The notes under the pieces are model-generated. The model was not told where the DNA came from. It worked only from the letters and a program-made list of their open reading frames with translations, and did not search any database. A program made the translations under genes and the position numbers. From contig NZ_CP017042.1 of NCBI RefSeq assembly GCF_001717585.1, forward strand, positions 2,310,301 through 2,374,300: 64,000 bases of DNA. Reading direction: 5' to 3'. Positions within the stretch are counted from its first letter, which is position 1, and each line of letters begins with the position of its first letter. The stretch is from Selenomonas sp. oral taxon 920 (GTDB lineage: Bacteria > Bacillota > Negativicutes > Selenomonadales > Selenomonadaceae). This document shows positions 9,000 through 17,709 of the stretch, one piece after another.

Positions 9000-11112
9000 G
9001 AGATTCTCCTTTCTCCTTCCACGTTTCATCTGCAAAGAGGACGGCGAATGCCTCCTCCGCCTTTTTCAGGCGATGGATCACAAGCCCCAGATGTTCCTCG
9101 GGGATGTCCTTCTTGTTCTCCCACGGGATGATAAGCGTGCGAATTCCTGCCTGTCGTGCACCGTAGGCCTTTTCGAACACACCGCCGACCGGTTTCATTT
9201 CTCCCTGCAGAGAGATCTCCCCCGTGACCGCCACATCCTGACGAATCGCCGCCCCCGTCACCGCGCTTACGATTGCCGCAAGGATGGCCGTGCCCGCGCT
9301 CGGGCCGTCGATGTTGCCGCCGCCGATCACGTTGACGTGGATGTCGTAGTCGTGGATGTCGTGCCCCGTAAGTCGGCGCATGACCGACGCAGCATTGAAC
9401 ACAGAGTCCTTCGCCATGCTGCCCGCCGTCTCGTTGAAGCGTACTGTCCCCTTCCCTGCCTCTGCGGCGGGAAATGCTACCGCCTCAATCTCGATAATCG
9501 AGCCGAGGAAACCTGAAACGCCTAGGCCGAACACCCTGCCGACCGCAGACGTATCCGACGCTTTCTTCCGCCCGAACTGGTAGAGGCGGCTGACCTGTGC
9601 AACCTCGTAGATGTCGTCCTTGGTCACAAGCAGGTGCGGTCCTGTTGTTTCACGTGAAACATCGTTCGTTTTCTCCAATGCGCCCTCTACGGGGGATTCC
9701 ACTGTTTCACGTGAAGCATTTTCCTCAGAGGAAGCAGTGTCTTCCTTCAGTTCGTCAGAAGGATGTTCTTTCTGCCGGATTGTTTCACGTGAAACAATCT
9801 GTTCAATCTCCGCATCCGCAAGCCGATTCAGTGCGAGACTGTAAGCATCGGCAAGAATGTTGATCGCCTTGCGCCCCTCGATTGTGTACTCACTGATGAG
9901 CTGCGCCGCCCCCTCTGCAAGCGAGACATTCAAGCGCTGCGCCGCATTCTCCACAATCGTCCGAATGTGTGCGGGGGTCAGCGGCTCAAAGTAGATCTCC
10001 GCACAGCGCGAGCGCAGGGCGGGATTGATATGATCCGCCTCGCGCGTCGTCGCGCCGATGAGGACGAAGTCTGCCGGTGCCCCCTCCTCGAAGAGTTTCT
10101 GAATGTAGGGCGGCACGCGCTTGTCGTCAGGGTCGTAGTACGCCGACTCAAAGTATGCACGCTTATCCTCGAGGACTTTGAGCAGCTTGTTCTGCAGCAT
10201 CTCGTCCATCTCGCCGATCTCGTCGATGAAGAGAATGCCGCCGTGCGCATCCGTCACGAGGCCGGGCTTCGGCTCGGGGACGCCGCTGTCCGCGAGGCTC
10301 TTCTGTGCGCCCTGATAGATGGGGTCATGCACGGAGCCGAGCAGGGGATTCGTCATGTCGCGCGGATCCCAACGCAGCGTCGTCCCGTCCGTCTCCACAA
10401 ACGGTGCGTGCTCCGCGAACGGTGATACGGTACGTTTCTTCGCCGCCTCAAGCACGAGACGTGCCGCCGTCGTCTTGCCCACACCCGGCGGGCCGTAAAG
10501 GAGGAGGTGCTGCGGATAGGGTGAGGAGAGCTTCGCCATGAGCGAGCGCACGGCACGCTCCTGCCCGACGATCTCATCAAAACTCTGCGGACGCAGAAGT
10601 TCCATCACCGACTGCGTGAGGTGAATATTCTCGAGCGCCTCCAGATCCTCACGTTTTTTCTTGTCATGCGGCGACTCCGTGCCGGGGCTCTCCTCCGAGA
10701 TCACCTGCCGGCGGATATCGTCCACGTACTCCTCATGATCCTTTTCGAGCTTCTCATTCACCTTGCGCTCAATGCGGTCCTCAAGATCACGCCGTGCGAG
10801 GATGCTCGCCAGCTGTTCCGTCATACGATTCAAGATCTCCGGAATCTCCGCCTCGGACGGCGGCGGGGAGAGCAGCGGATCCTCTTCGAGAATCCGCATG
10901 AGGGCAAGCACACGCTCACGACGGTTCTCCGACCGCATGAGTGACATTGCATTCATCTTGCCCGCCTGAATGACGAGACGCTCTGTCCCCATCGTGTCCG
11001 CGAGCATGCGAAAGATCGCGGCAATCTCCGCATCCATCCGCGCCTCGGGGGCAAGCTCGGGCGGCTTTTCCTTCTTGCCGTCGCTGCCGAATAAATCTTT
11101 AAAAAATGACAT
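8965..11112 (-). CDS. lonC: LonC-type ATP-dependent protease (spore-Lon family)
   Basis: A Lon-family protease of 715 residues without the classical N-terminal Lon domain; instead a helical N-terminus (1-170), an AAA+ module (about 175-435; Walker A GPPGVGKT, Walker B GGILFIDEIGEM, sensor IGATT) and a C-terminal Lon proteolytic domain (about 510-700) with catalytic Ser in DGPSAGT and Lys in GGVFEKAYGA. This matches the LonC group first described from endospore formers. Between the ATPase and protease modules (about 435-495) is a charged, low-complexity segment containing three SRET peptides, each encoded by a parS site. ATG start at 11112. Substrates are unknown. Confidence 0.92.
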   Translation of the reverse strand: MSFFKDLFGSDGKKEKPPELAPEARMDAEIAAIFRMLADTMGTERLVIQAGKMNAMSLMRSENRRERVLALMRILEEDPLLSPPPSEAEIPEILNRMTEQLASILARRDLEDRIERKVNEKLEKDHEEYVDDIRRQVISEESPGTESPHDKKKREDLEALENIHLTQSVMELLRPQSFDEIVGQERAVRSLMAKLSSPYPQHLLLYGPPGVGKTTAARLVLEAAKKRTVSPFAEHAPFVETDGTTLRWDPRDMTNPLLGSVHDPIYQGAQKSLADSGVPEPKPGLVTDAHGGILFIDEIGEMDEMLQNKLLKVLEDKRAYFESAYYDPDDKRVPPYIQKLFEEGAPADFVLIGATTREADHINPALRSRCAEIYFEPLTPAHIRTIVENAAQRLNVSLAEGAAQLISEYTIEGRKAINILADAYSLALNRLADAEIEQIVSRETIRQKEHPSDELKEDTASSEENASRETVESPVEGALEKTNDVSRETTGPHLLVTKDDIYEVAQVSRLYQFGRKKASDTSAVGRVFGLGVSGFLGSIIEIEAVAFPAAEAGKGTVRFNETAGSMAKDSVFNAASVMRRLTGHDIHDYDIHVNVIGGGNIDGPSAGTAILAAIVSAVTGAAIRQDVAVTGEISLQGEMKPVGGVFEKAYGARQAGIRTLIIPWENKKDIPEEHLGLVIHRLKKAEEAFAVLFADETWKEKGESHGGRTHSTAEH
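9646..9661. promoter_or_regulatory. parS site 2 (inside lonC, perfect)
   Basis: TGTTTCACGTGAAACA, exact palindrome, read in the lonC frame as V-S-R-E-T at about residues 484-489. Confidence 0.95.
9703..9718. promoter_or_regulatory. parS site 3 (inside lonC, one mismatch)
   Basis: TGTTTCACGTGAAGCA, one base off the palindrome, read in lonC as A-S-R-E-T at about residues 465-470. Confidence 0.85.
9781..9796. promoter_or_regulatory. parS site 4 (inside lonC, perfect)
   Basis: TGTTTCACGTGAAACA, exact match, read in lonC as V-S-R-E-T at about residues 439-444. Confidence 0.95.
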
Positions 11113-11137
11113 AGAAATGTTTCCTTTGGTGAGAAAA

Positions 11138-11162
11138 GCTGATGAAGATTGCCTTCATCAGC
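11138..11162 (-). terminator. Hairpin between rplI and lonC
   Basis: Perfect 10-bp stem (GCTGATGAAG/CTTCATCAGC) with a 5-base loop followed on the minus strand by TTTTCTC. It probably reduces read-through from rplI into lonC. Confidence 0.6.
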
Positions 11163-11326
11163 CCATTGGATGAAATTGTTGTGCCGTTCTGCCCAACGTA
11201 AACATCGATACAGGAAAATTGACCGCTGTGACATATACTGAGGGGATCCCCTGCAGCCAATCTAGTCGAGCAAGCACCCGATCGCTTGTGCAGCGAGGCG
11301 TTTGTGAAGGGGACTCGACACCGTGT

Positions 11327-11767
11327 CTATTCCTTCTTCACATGAATCTTGATCGTCGTGGAGATGTTCGGATGCACCTTGATGACTGCCTCGTAGAGGC
11401 CCTCGCCCACGACCTCACCGCGAATTGTGATCTTGCGGCGATCGATATCGATATTCTGCTTCTTCAGCGCTTCGGCGACATCCTTACCCGTCACCGCACC
11501 AAAGAGGCGCCCGTTCTCACCGATGCGCACGGGGATCTCCACCGCAACCTTTTCGAGCTGCGCCGCCATAAGCTTTGCCTCATCGACCTCCATCGCATCT
11601 TTTCGCGCCTTCGCTCCCGCCTGTGCCTTCGCGACATTCACGTTCTCACTGCTCGCGGGCAGTGCCAGCTTCTTCGGCAGGAGAAAATTGCGCCCGTAGC
11701 CGTCCGCAACCTCCACGATCTCGCCCTTTTTCCCGATGTTCTTAACGTCCGCCTGCAGTATTACCTT
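11327..11767 (-). CDS. rplI: 50S ribosomal protein L9
   Basis: Large-subunit protein that stabilises frame maintenance on mRNA. The canonical L9 start (M-K-V-I-L) corresponds to GTG 11767, 10 bases after GAGGAG; an in-frame GTG at 11779 is too close to that site. Product 146 residues: N-domain with ADVKNIGKKGEIVEVADGYGRNFL (about 5-28), a long central helix and the C-domain beginning near RLFGAVTGKDVAEAL. The start lies inside the 3' end of gdpP (26-base overlap). The yybS-gdpP-rplI-dnaB order is standard for Firmicutes. Confidence 0.97.
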   Translation of the reverse strand, partial: KVILQADVKNIGKKGEIVEVADGYGRNFLLPKKLALPASSENVNVAKAQAGAKARKDAMEVDEAKLMAAQLEKVAVEIPVRIGENGRLFGAVTGKDVAEALKKQNIDIDRRKITIRGEVVGEGLYEAVIKVHPNISTTIKIHVKKE

Positions 11768-13754
11768 CACTTTGGTCACTCTCCTCTATATATGCCCTCG
11801 CACGCTCGACGACATTGCCGCGCACCACAGAGATCGGTACGCCCTTCACCTGCGCGCCCGCCACATTCGCGTGCCCGCCGCCGCCGAAGGCCTCCATAAT
11901 CACCTGAACATTTATCTCGCCCGTCGAGCGCGCACTGATGCCCACGACATCGCCCGGCAGCTGGAATACGTAGATGCTCATCCGCACTCCGTCCACGCGC
12001 AGCATTCCGTCTGCCGCCTGCGCCGCAATGATCTGCCCGTTCGGCAGACGTTCGGGGATGCTCCCGACGATCAGGCCGCCGGGGAAATACTCCGCATTCG
12101 CCTTGGCGCGCGCGAGTGCCACTGTCGTCTCATAGTCGCTCTGGAACAGCGCCCGCACGAGCACGGGGTCTGCACCTGCGCGCCGGAGATATGCCGCTGC
12201 GTCAAATGTGCGAACCCCCGCGCCGACGCTGAAATTCTTCGTATCCACCACAACGCCCGAGTAGAGCGCCGTCGCGTCGAGACGCGTCGGTCGGACGCTG
12301 TCACCGAAGTACATCAACAGCTCTGTCACCAGCTCGCTCGCAGAACTCGATGCTGTCTCAATGTAGACAAGCAGCGGGTTCTTGACGAAGTTCTCGCTGC
12401 GGCGGTGGTGATCGATCACGACAATCTTTGGAATGCGGTCAAGCAGCGTCGGATCGGCGAGGATGTGCGGGATGTGCGCATCCACTACCACGAGCAGAGC
12501 GGTAAGTGAGGCGACCCCCGCAATATCGCCGGGACGAACGAAGAGTCCGTCATACGCCTCATCTTTCCCCACCATGTCGAGAATGCGGTCAATACCCTCA
12601 TTCATATCGCTGAGCACAATGTGCACAGGTTTGCCGAGTGCGCGCGCCATGCACGCAACTCCCATTGCCGCACCGAAGCAGTCATAGTCCTCATTGTGGT
12701 GACCCATGACATAGACCTCGTCCGCGCTCTCCATGATGTCGCGCAGCGCGTGTGCCACTACGCGCGCCTTGACGCGTGTATGCTTTTCTACCGCCTTGGC
12801 CTTGCCTCCGAAGAACTGCGTCTTGCCGCTGATGACCGCCGCAACCTGATCGCCGCCGCGCCCGAGTGCAAGGTCAAGTTTTGCCTCCGCCTCCTCGCCG
12901 AGTTCCTTCAGCGACTGCTCCGCCGCAAGCGAGAGCCCGATGGAAAGCGTCACGGGAAGCCCCTTCGAGTTGACAATCTTGCGCACCTGATCGAGGATAT
13001 CGAACTTCTCCGCGATCGCATGGTCAAGGGATGCGCGGTCGAGCAGCGCGACAAACTCGCCGTCGGAGATGCTCCGCATGAACCCGCCAAGGGCGTTCAT
13101 CCACGCATCCAGACGCTCACGCACAGCGAGCAGGAGCATGGACCGCTCTGTCTCCGTCTGCCCCTGCATGATCTCGTCATAGTTATCAATCTGAATGTAG
13201 AGGAGCGCTGTCCGGCTCGCGTGAAACCGTTTCTCCAGATCGGCGAGCTCCGTCTCGTCCTCGACATAGAACGCCATCAGAGGATCCATCTGGGGCGGTG
13301 TCGGCACCGTACGATGATAGACATGATAGGTGCGTCCCTCATGTGCGAAGCGATACTCGCCCTCCGTCCCCCAGATGCCCTCGATCTTGAAATCCTGCCA
13401 GAAGTCCGCCACCGGCGTTCCCTGCTCCGGCTTCACGCCGCCAAGATACTCCGCGACCTGCCGGTTGCACCATTCAAGATGTCCTTCCTTCTCCACAACG
13501 AGGATTGCCTGCGGGAGCCGATCCACGGCATAGTTCATCACATCGTTTACATTGCGGATAATGCCCGTACAGTAGCGATCAAATCGCCGTTCTCTGTCTC
13601 GACAACGTTCCCACGCGAATGCGGCAAGAAGCGCCCAGACGAGGAGTGCCGACGCTCCAACGTAGGAATTATAGCAGAACGTCACGAGCGCAAGCGCGAG
13701 CATGACGATCAGATGGATCGTGAGATCGATCCACGCGGATAGATTCCGCGGCAT
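11742..13754 (-). CDS. gdpP: Cyclic-di-AMP phosphodiesterase GdpP
   Basis: Membrane phosphodiesterase that hydrolyses c-di-AMP to pApA. ATG 13754 with GAAGG upstream; product 670 residues. Order: two membrane helices (about 8-45), a PAS-like haem or ligand domain (about 75-145), a degenerate GGDEF domain in which the signature reads SDGEF, so no cyclase activity is expected, then DHH (GHHNEDYDCFG, VDAHIP, IDHHRR) and DHHA1 (GGGGHANVAGAQ). All metal ligands of the DHH core are present. It follows the YybS-like gene by 44 bases and overlaps rplI. Confidence 0.96.
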   Translation of the reverse strand: MPRNLSAWIDLTIHLIVMLALALVTFCYNSYVGASALLVWALLAAFAWERCRDRERRFDRYCTGIIRNVNDVMNYAVDRLPQAILVVEKEGHLEWCNRQVAEYLGGVKPEQGTPVADFWQDFKIEGIWGTEGEYRFAHEGRTYHVYHRTVPTPPQMDPLMAFYVEDETELADLEKRFHASRTALLYIQIDNYDEIMQGQTETERSMLLLAVRERLDAWMNALGGFMRSISDGEFVALLDRASLDHAIAEKFDILDQVRKIVNSKGLPVTLSIGLSLAAEQSLKELGEEAEAKLDLALGRGGDQVAAVISGKTQFFGGKAKAVEKHTRVKARVVAHALRDIMESADEVYVMGHHNEDYDCFGAAMGVACMARALGKPVHIVLSDMNEGIDRILDMVGKDEAYDGLFVRPGDIAGVASLTALLVVVDAHIPHILADPTLLDRIPKIVVIDHHRRSENFVKNPLLVYIETASSSASELVTELLMYFGDSVRPTRLDATALYSGVVVDTKNFSVGAGVRTFDAAAYLRRAGADPVLVRALFQSDYETTVALARAKANAEYFPGGLIVGSIPERLPNGQIIAAQAADGMLRVDGVRMSIYVFQLPGDVVGISARSTGEINVQVIMEAFGGGGHANVAGAQVKGVPISVVRGNVVERARAYIEESDQSEGNTAGGR

Positions 13755-13798
13755 AGAAACACCTTCTTTATATGGATAATGTATATACAAAGTATTGC

Positions 13799-14749
13799 TT
13801 ATTGGCTTTTACGAAATTTTTTCCGATAGTCGACTGCGATATCGAACAGCCCCGTCCACGAGATGATCTGTGCCATAAAACCGTTCAGAGCAATGAATAC
13901 ATAGATCAGAACGCGCACAAAGGACGATACCTGAAAGCGCTGCATCAGGAACTGCATGAGGGAGATGCCCTGCACGAGTCCCGCAATAAACGAGATCAGA
14001 TATCCGTTGAGTGCCGCCTGATAGAGCCACGCAATATCGCGTGTCGTCCCCCAGTAAATGCCGATCAGGGAGAACGCAAAGAGGTAGGAGAAGAATACGG
14101 GCAGCCGCCACTCCGTAAATGCGGGCAGCCGTGCCGCAGGAATTCCGAGACGGTGGAGCACCTTGCGCAGAACGACAAAGCACGCCGTCACCTCGATCAC
14201 GGAACTGCCGAGAAAGAGCGCTGGCAGCATGAGTACGAACAACTCGAGCACCTGCGCCGATGCCGCGCGCGTCTCCTCCAGCTGTGCCTCGTTCATGCCG
14301 AGGGAGCGGTACACCGCAAGCGTCTCGTCCATCGTCTCATTTGCCATGGAGATGTCAAACGGGTTCAGCCCGAAGATGAGGAACATCATTCCGGCGGCAG
14401 CCGCCTTCCCGGCAAGGGAGGCGAGTCCACCGCCCACGAGTGCACGCATGGGGTCTGCTCCACGCCGGAAGAGCGCCCCGAGCACCAGTCCCGTCGGCGC
14501 GAACGAGAGCACGAAAAACGCCCCCGTCACCGGCGTCGCAAACAGCATCGTCAGGAGGAGTGATGCCGCAGCTGCGAGCATGCCCCAGCGGAGCCCCTCA
14601 CGCACTGTAACAAGAGCGATAAAGACCGGCCAGAGCAGCCCCATCATCATTGTCAGCATGGGCAGATAGATCGCCGCGAGCGCATAGACCACCGCAGCAG
14701 CGGTCATTACCCCCGCCGTTGCGGCGGGTCTTGCACCTTGCTCACTCAT
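13799..14749 (-). CDS. YybS-like DUF2232 membrane protein
   Basis: Integral membrane protein of 316 residues with about eight hydrophobic segments, beginning after a short N-terminus (TAGVMTAAAVVYALAAIY). Length, topology and position directly before gdpP fit DUF2232/YybS. In Bacillus the gene is part of the same yybS-yybT-rplI cluster but its biochemical role is not established; some relatives resemble substrate-binding components of energy-coupling transporters. ATG 14749 with AAAGGAT upstream and a strong promoter about 60 bases before it, so it opens the operon. Confidence 0.88.
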   Translation of the reverse strand: MSEQGARPAATAGVMTAAAVVYALAAIYLPMLTMMMGLLWPVFIALVTVREGLRWGMLAAAASLLLTMLFATPVTGAFFVLSFAPTGLVLGALFRRGADPMRALVGGGLASLAGKAAAAGMMFLIFGLNPFDISMANETMDETLAVYRSLGMNEAQLEETRAASAQVLELFVLMLPALFLGSSVIEVTACFVVLRKVLHRLGIPAARLPAFTEWRLPVFFSYLFAFSLIGIYWGTTRDIAWLYQAALNGYLISFIAGLVQGISLMQFLMQRFQVSSFVRVLIYVFIALNGFMAQIISWTGLFDIAVDYRKKFRKSQ

Positions 14750-14807
14750 TCCATATCCTTTCAGCGGTAATTTGCCGTATTCTCTTCCTTATGTAAAAGT
14801 CTTCCCT

Positions 14808-14836
14808 ATTATAGCAGATTTTACAAGGGATGTCAC
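14808..14836 (-). promoter_or_regulatory. Promoter of yybS-gdpP-rplI operon
   Basis: Minus-strand GTGACA (14836-14831), 17-base spacer, TATAAT (14813-14808): five of six and six of six matches to a sigma-A promoter. Confidence 0.75.
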
Positions 14837-14860
14837 GACAGCAAGCAACAAGCGCCTCCC

Positions 14861-16642
14861 TCACTCCCCCATGATGCCCGCCATCCGCAGCAGGTACTGC
14901 GCGTTTGTCGTGCGGCAGCGTCCCTCGCGAATCTTGAAGTCAAAGAGGATCTTGTCCCCCTCATAGTGTTCCTCGAAATGCGCGTTCGTCACAGGAACGC
15001 CCTCGCGTTCGAGGTCGCACAGCTCGAAGTCATGCGTCGTCACAATCGTGATCGCGTGCGGCAGTGTCAGGCGGCGGATCGCCTCGCGCGCACCGACAAT
15101 GCGGTCGGCGGAGTTCGTCCCGCGAAAGATCTCGTCGATGAGAATCAGCATCGGCTTGCAGCGCTTGCTGTACGTCATCATCTTCTTGATGCGCAGCAGC
15201 TCGGCATAGAACGTCGAAATCCCGCCCGCGAGATCATCACTGATCTGAATCGACGTGTAGACCGCCATCGGCGTCAGCGCAAAGGACTTTGCACATACAG
15301 GCGCGCCGGCGTATGCAAGTACGGCATTCGAGCCAAGCGTACGCATATACGTCGTCTTGCCCGACATATTCGATCCCGTAATGACGAGCGTGCCCGCCGT
15401 GAGGTGCGCATCGTTCGGCGTCGCCGCCTCTTCGGGAATCACGAGCGGCATCGCGCCCTCTGCCATGAGCTGCGGTGCATCTCCGTCGATGAATCGTGGA
15501 AATGCGTGCACCTCACGTGTATGCCCGATCCGTGCGAGCGAGAGCAGCACCTCCACCTCCGCCCAGACCTTCAGCCACCCCGCCGCCGCAGCCCCCGCTT
15601 GGATGCGCCAGTGTGAGAAATACGCCATGCAGTGCAGATCCCAGAGGAGAAGTCCGTTGGCAAGGACGAAAAAGACAAAGTTCCGCCGCATCGCCGCACA
15701 CTGGGCGAGCGTCGTCAGTCTGCTCTGTGCCTGCCGCGCACGGACGGGCGCAAAGAGCGGCGCAAGCACTGCCGCGAATGCCTCCCCGCGCAGCGGAGCA
15801 CGCTCAAGGGCATAGAAAATCCTGCCGTAGAGCCTGAGCTCACGCGCCATACGGCCAAGCGGCGCGAGCTCGCGCTGGGTACGCGGATAGAACGCCATCG
15901 CGACCGTCAGGTTGAACATGAAGAGTATGAGCGGCAGTGCCCACGGGCCGTGCAGGAAAGCCGCCCAGAGAAACGATATCGTGCAGGCGACTGCAAATAC
16001 AATGCCAATACAAGAGATAAGCTTTAATGAACCTTTGAGGGGCTGTGCAAACTCCTCCGCCAGCGCGCGCGTATCGTGCCCGTCAGGCAGGCGCGCCCCG
16101 CGCGCCTCCAGTTCGATGCAGAGCAGAGGATGTGCGAGGAGCTCTGCCACCGCCGCCTGCCGCCGCCGCGTCCGTTCGAGATCACGCGGCGTTGCCGTGA
16201 GTGCCGCCGCAAGGCGCTCCCGCCCTGCCTGCGTCCGCGCCGCACAGAGGTACTGATAGAGCGATGCCGTGCCGAAGATATGCAGATCCCGATCCGGCGG
16301 CCGCTTCTCCTTCCCATAGGCGGCACCATCCTCGGGCAGCGTCTTCCACGCACCCGAGAAGCGCTCAAGGTAGCCCGCCGTCACCGCGAGGTATGCCTTC
16401 GTCAGAAGGAGCAGGCGCTCCAGTTTCCGATGCCGCGCGACAAGCACGGCAAAGAGCAGCAGCAGAAACCCGCCGATCAGGAGTTCTGCTGCCGAGCCCA
16501 TATCATAACCGTGAATCAGAACGATCAGCATCGCGGGAAAGACAAGCGTGCGCGCAAGAATGAAGCGCGTGCGCTGTACTTTCTGCGAGCGCTCGAGCGC
16601 GAGCGTATTTTCACGTACGTTCTCATAGAACAGCTTCTTCAA
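14861..16642 (-). CDS. Membrane-bound MutS-family ATPase
   Basis: The C-terminal third is a clear MutS ATPase: Walker A GSNMSGKTTYMRTLG, Q/ST loop DDLAGGISTFYAE, Walker B LILIDEIFRGTNSADR and TTHD. Unlike true MutS there is no mismatch-binding domain; instead there are membrane helices near residues 30-65 and 205-250 and again near 320, so the protein is anchored in the inner membrane. I choose TTG at 16642, preceded by AGAAGAGG; product 593 residues. An extended -10 (TGG-TATAAT, 16681-16676) lies 35 bases upstream. Relatives are common in Firmicutes and Bacteroidetes but their function is unknown; mismatch repair is unlikely. Confidence 0.9.
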   Translation of the reverse strand: MKKLFYENVRENTLALERSQKVQRTRFILARTLVFPAMLIVLIHGYDMGSAAELLIGGFLLLLFAVLVARHRKLERLLLLTKAYLAVTAGYLERFSGAWKTLPEDGAAYGKEKRPPDRDLHIFGTASLYQYLCAARTQAGRERLAAALTATPRDLERTRRRQAAVAELLAHPLLCIELEARGARLPDGHDTRALAEEFAQPLKGSLKLISCIGIVFAVACTISFLWAAFLHGPWALPLILFMFNLTVAMAFYPRTQRELAPLGRMARELRLYGRIFYALERAPLRGEAFAAVLAPLFAPVRARQAQSRLTTLAQCAAMRRNFVFFVLANGLLLWDLHCMAYFSHWRIQAGAAAAGWLKVWAEVEVLLSLARIGHTREVHAFPRFIDGDAPQLMAEGAMPLVIPEEAATPNDAHLTAGTLVITGSNMSGKTTYMRTLGSNAVLAYAGAPVCAKSFALTPMAVYTSIQISDDLAGGISTFYAELLRIKKMMTYSKRCKPMLILIDEIFRGTNSADRIVGAREAIRRLTLPHAITIVTTHDFELCDLEREGVPVTNAHFEEHYEGDKILFDFKIREGRCRTTNAQYLLRMAGIMGE

Positions 16643-16702
16643 AGCGAAACCTCTTCTCATTTTGCAATAATTCTCATTATACCATAGGTTGATAGGCAAA
16701 TG

Positions 16703-16731
16703 TAGACAATTTTTCCCAAAACTGCTACAAT
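16703..16731 (+). promoter_or_regulatory. Promoter of the 16753 gene
   Basis: TAGACA, 17-base spacer, TACAAT with an extended TGC upstream of the -10. It is divergent from the MutS-like gene promoter. Confidence 0.7.
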
Positions 16732-16752
16732 ACGACAGAGGGAGGAAGCGCC

Positions 16753-16977
16753 ATGTCTGATCTGAATGATGCCATACGGCGTACGGAGTCGGCGGTGCGC
16801 GCCCTCGATGCTCGGATGCAGTGCGCCATAGGCGATCTCGACTACGAAAGCTGCCTTCACGAGAAGCGTGCTCTCACCGCTGCCCTCCTCGCCCTGCGAA
16901 AACAGCGCGGGAACACAGCCTCTGCGGAAGCATTCAGTCAAAATTCAGCATCACTGGATAGTATAAAAGACAAATAG
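16753..16977 (+). CDS. Small hypothetical protein
   Basis: 74 residues, ATG with GGGAGGAA 7 bases upstream and a good promoter. Highly helical and charged (ALDARMQ, HEKRALTAALLALRKQ), no signal peptide or membrane segment, two cysteines. I do not recognise it. It is followed 32 bases later by another small gene, and the two are likely co-transcribed. Confidence 0.65.
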   Translation: MSDLNDAIRRTESAVRALDARMQCAIGDLDYESCLHEKRALTAALLALRKQRGNTASAEAFSQNSASLDSIKDK

Positions 16978-17009
16978 TCAGATTCTCGGTAAAACGAAAG
17001 GAAAATACA

Positions 17010-17285
17010 ATGTCACAACGCATGACCATGGATGAAGTCCTCAAAGAATACGGCGTGCCGCAGCTGCGCCTCGATGTGCACGCGACGCGCACCGACCTCC
17101 TGAAGCTCCGCGAGAAGCTCATGGCGATCCGCGACCTCTCCGACGGACGCGAGCAGGGCTATCTCGACATCGAGTGCAAGCTCTACATCGACGTGGACGA
17201 CATCGACCGCTATCTCTCGGGCGAGCTCGACACCGTCGGCGAGATCTACGCCTTCCCCGAGGATGTAAAGTCCTATCGGGAGTAA
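17010..17285 (+). CDS. Small hypothetical protein
   Basis: 91 residues, ATG with AAAGGA 9 bases upstream. Contains a hydrophilic helical N-terminus (MTMDEVLKEYGVPQLRLDVH) and an acidic C-terminus (YIDVDDIDRYLSGE). No cysteines, no membrane segment. No family recognised; the acidic region and coding composition match neighbouring genes, so it is probably real. Confidence 0.65.
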   Translation: MSQRMTMDEVLKEYGVPQLRLDVHATRTDLLKLREKLMAIRDLSDGREQGYLDIECKLYIDVDDIDRYLSGELDTVGEIYAFPEDVKSYRE

Positions 17286-17367
17286 GGCATCCTCGCGTGC
17301 TCCTCGCAGAACGCCTCGTTACGCAAGCGGTCGTGTGCTCGTCCGCGAGGGGAATCACGGACGCATT

Positions 17368-17492
17368 CAGTTATCCATCTTGGCACATCTTTTTCGCCCT
17401 CTCTGTGTCGATAAATCCTCAGCATAGCCACTGCTATGCTTCCGGTTTATCTCCTTGATAGGACGGAAAATCTGCACCAATCTGAACAACAT
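17368..17492 (-). repeat. Dispersed repeat, copy A
   Basis: Lies in a 424-base stretch (17286-17709) with no gene. Read on the minus strand it gives GGTGCAGATTTTCCGTCC, a CATAGC...GCTATGCTGAGG inverted pair, then AGGGCGAAAAAGATG. A homologous copy occurs at 29345-29455 and a partial one at 29568-29682. Small frames here (for example 17455-17688) are not credible genes. The rest of the stretch shows only a promoter-like AT-rich area before 17710. Confidence 0.65.
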
Positions 17493-17709
17493 CATTGCGT
17501 TCGTGATTCCCCAATACCTGCGGATTTCAAACGCGCTTCGCTTGAACGGTCAAAATCCGCAGGGGGCGGGTCGCACACTTTTTCCCGCTTGCTCCACTAG
17601 GGTTTGCTACGGAGCACCGCTCGTCAAGGTATTAATTTGCGTTTTTCAATTCGGTTACGAATACCGGGGCTATCCCCGTATCGAATGATATATTAAAGGA
17701 GAACATCGA

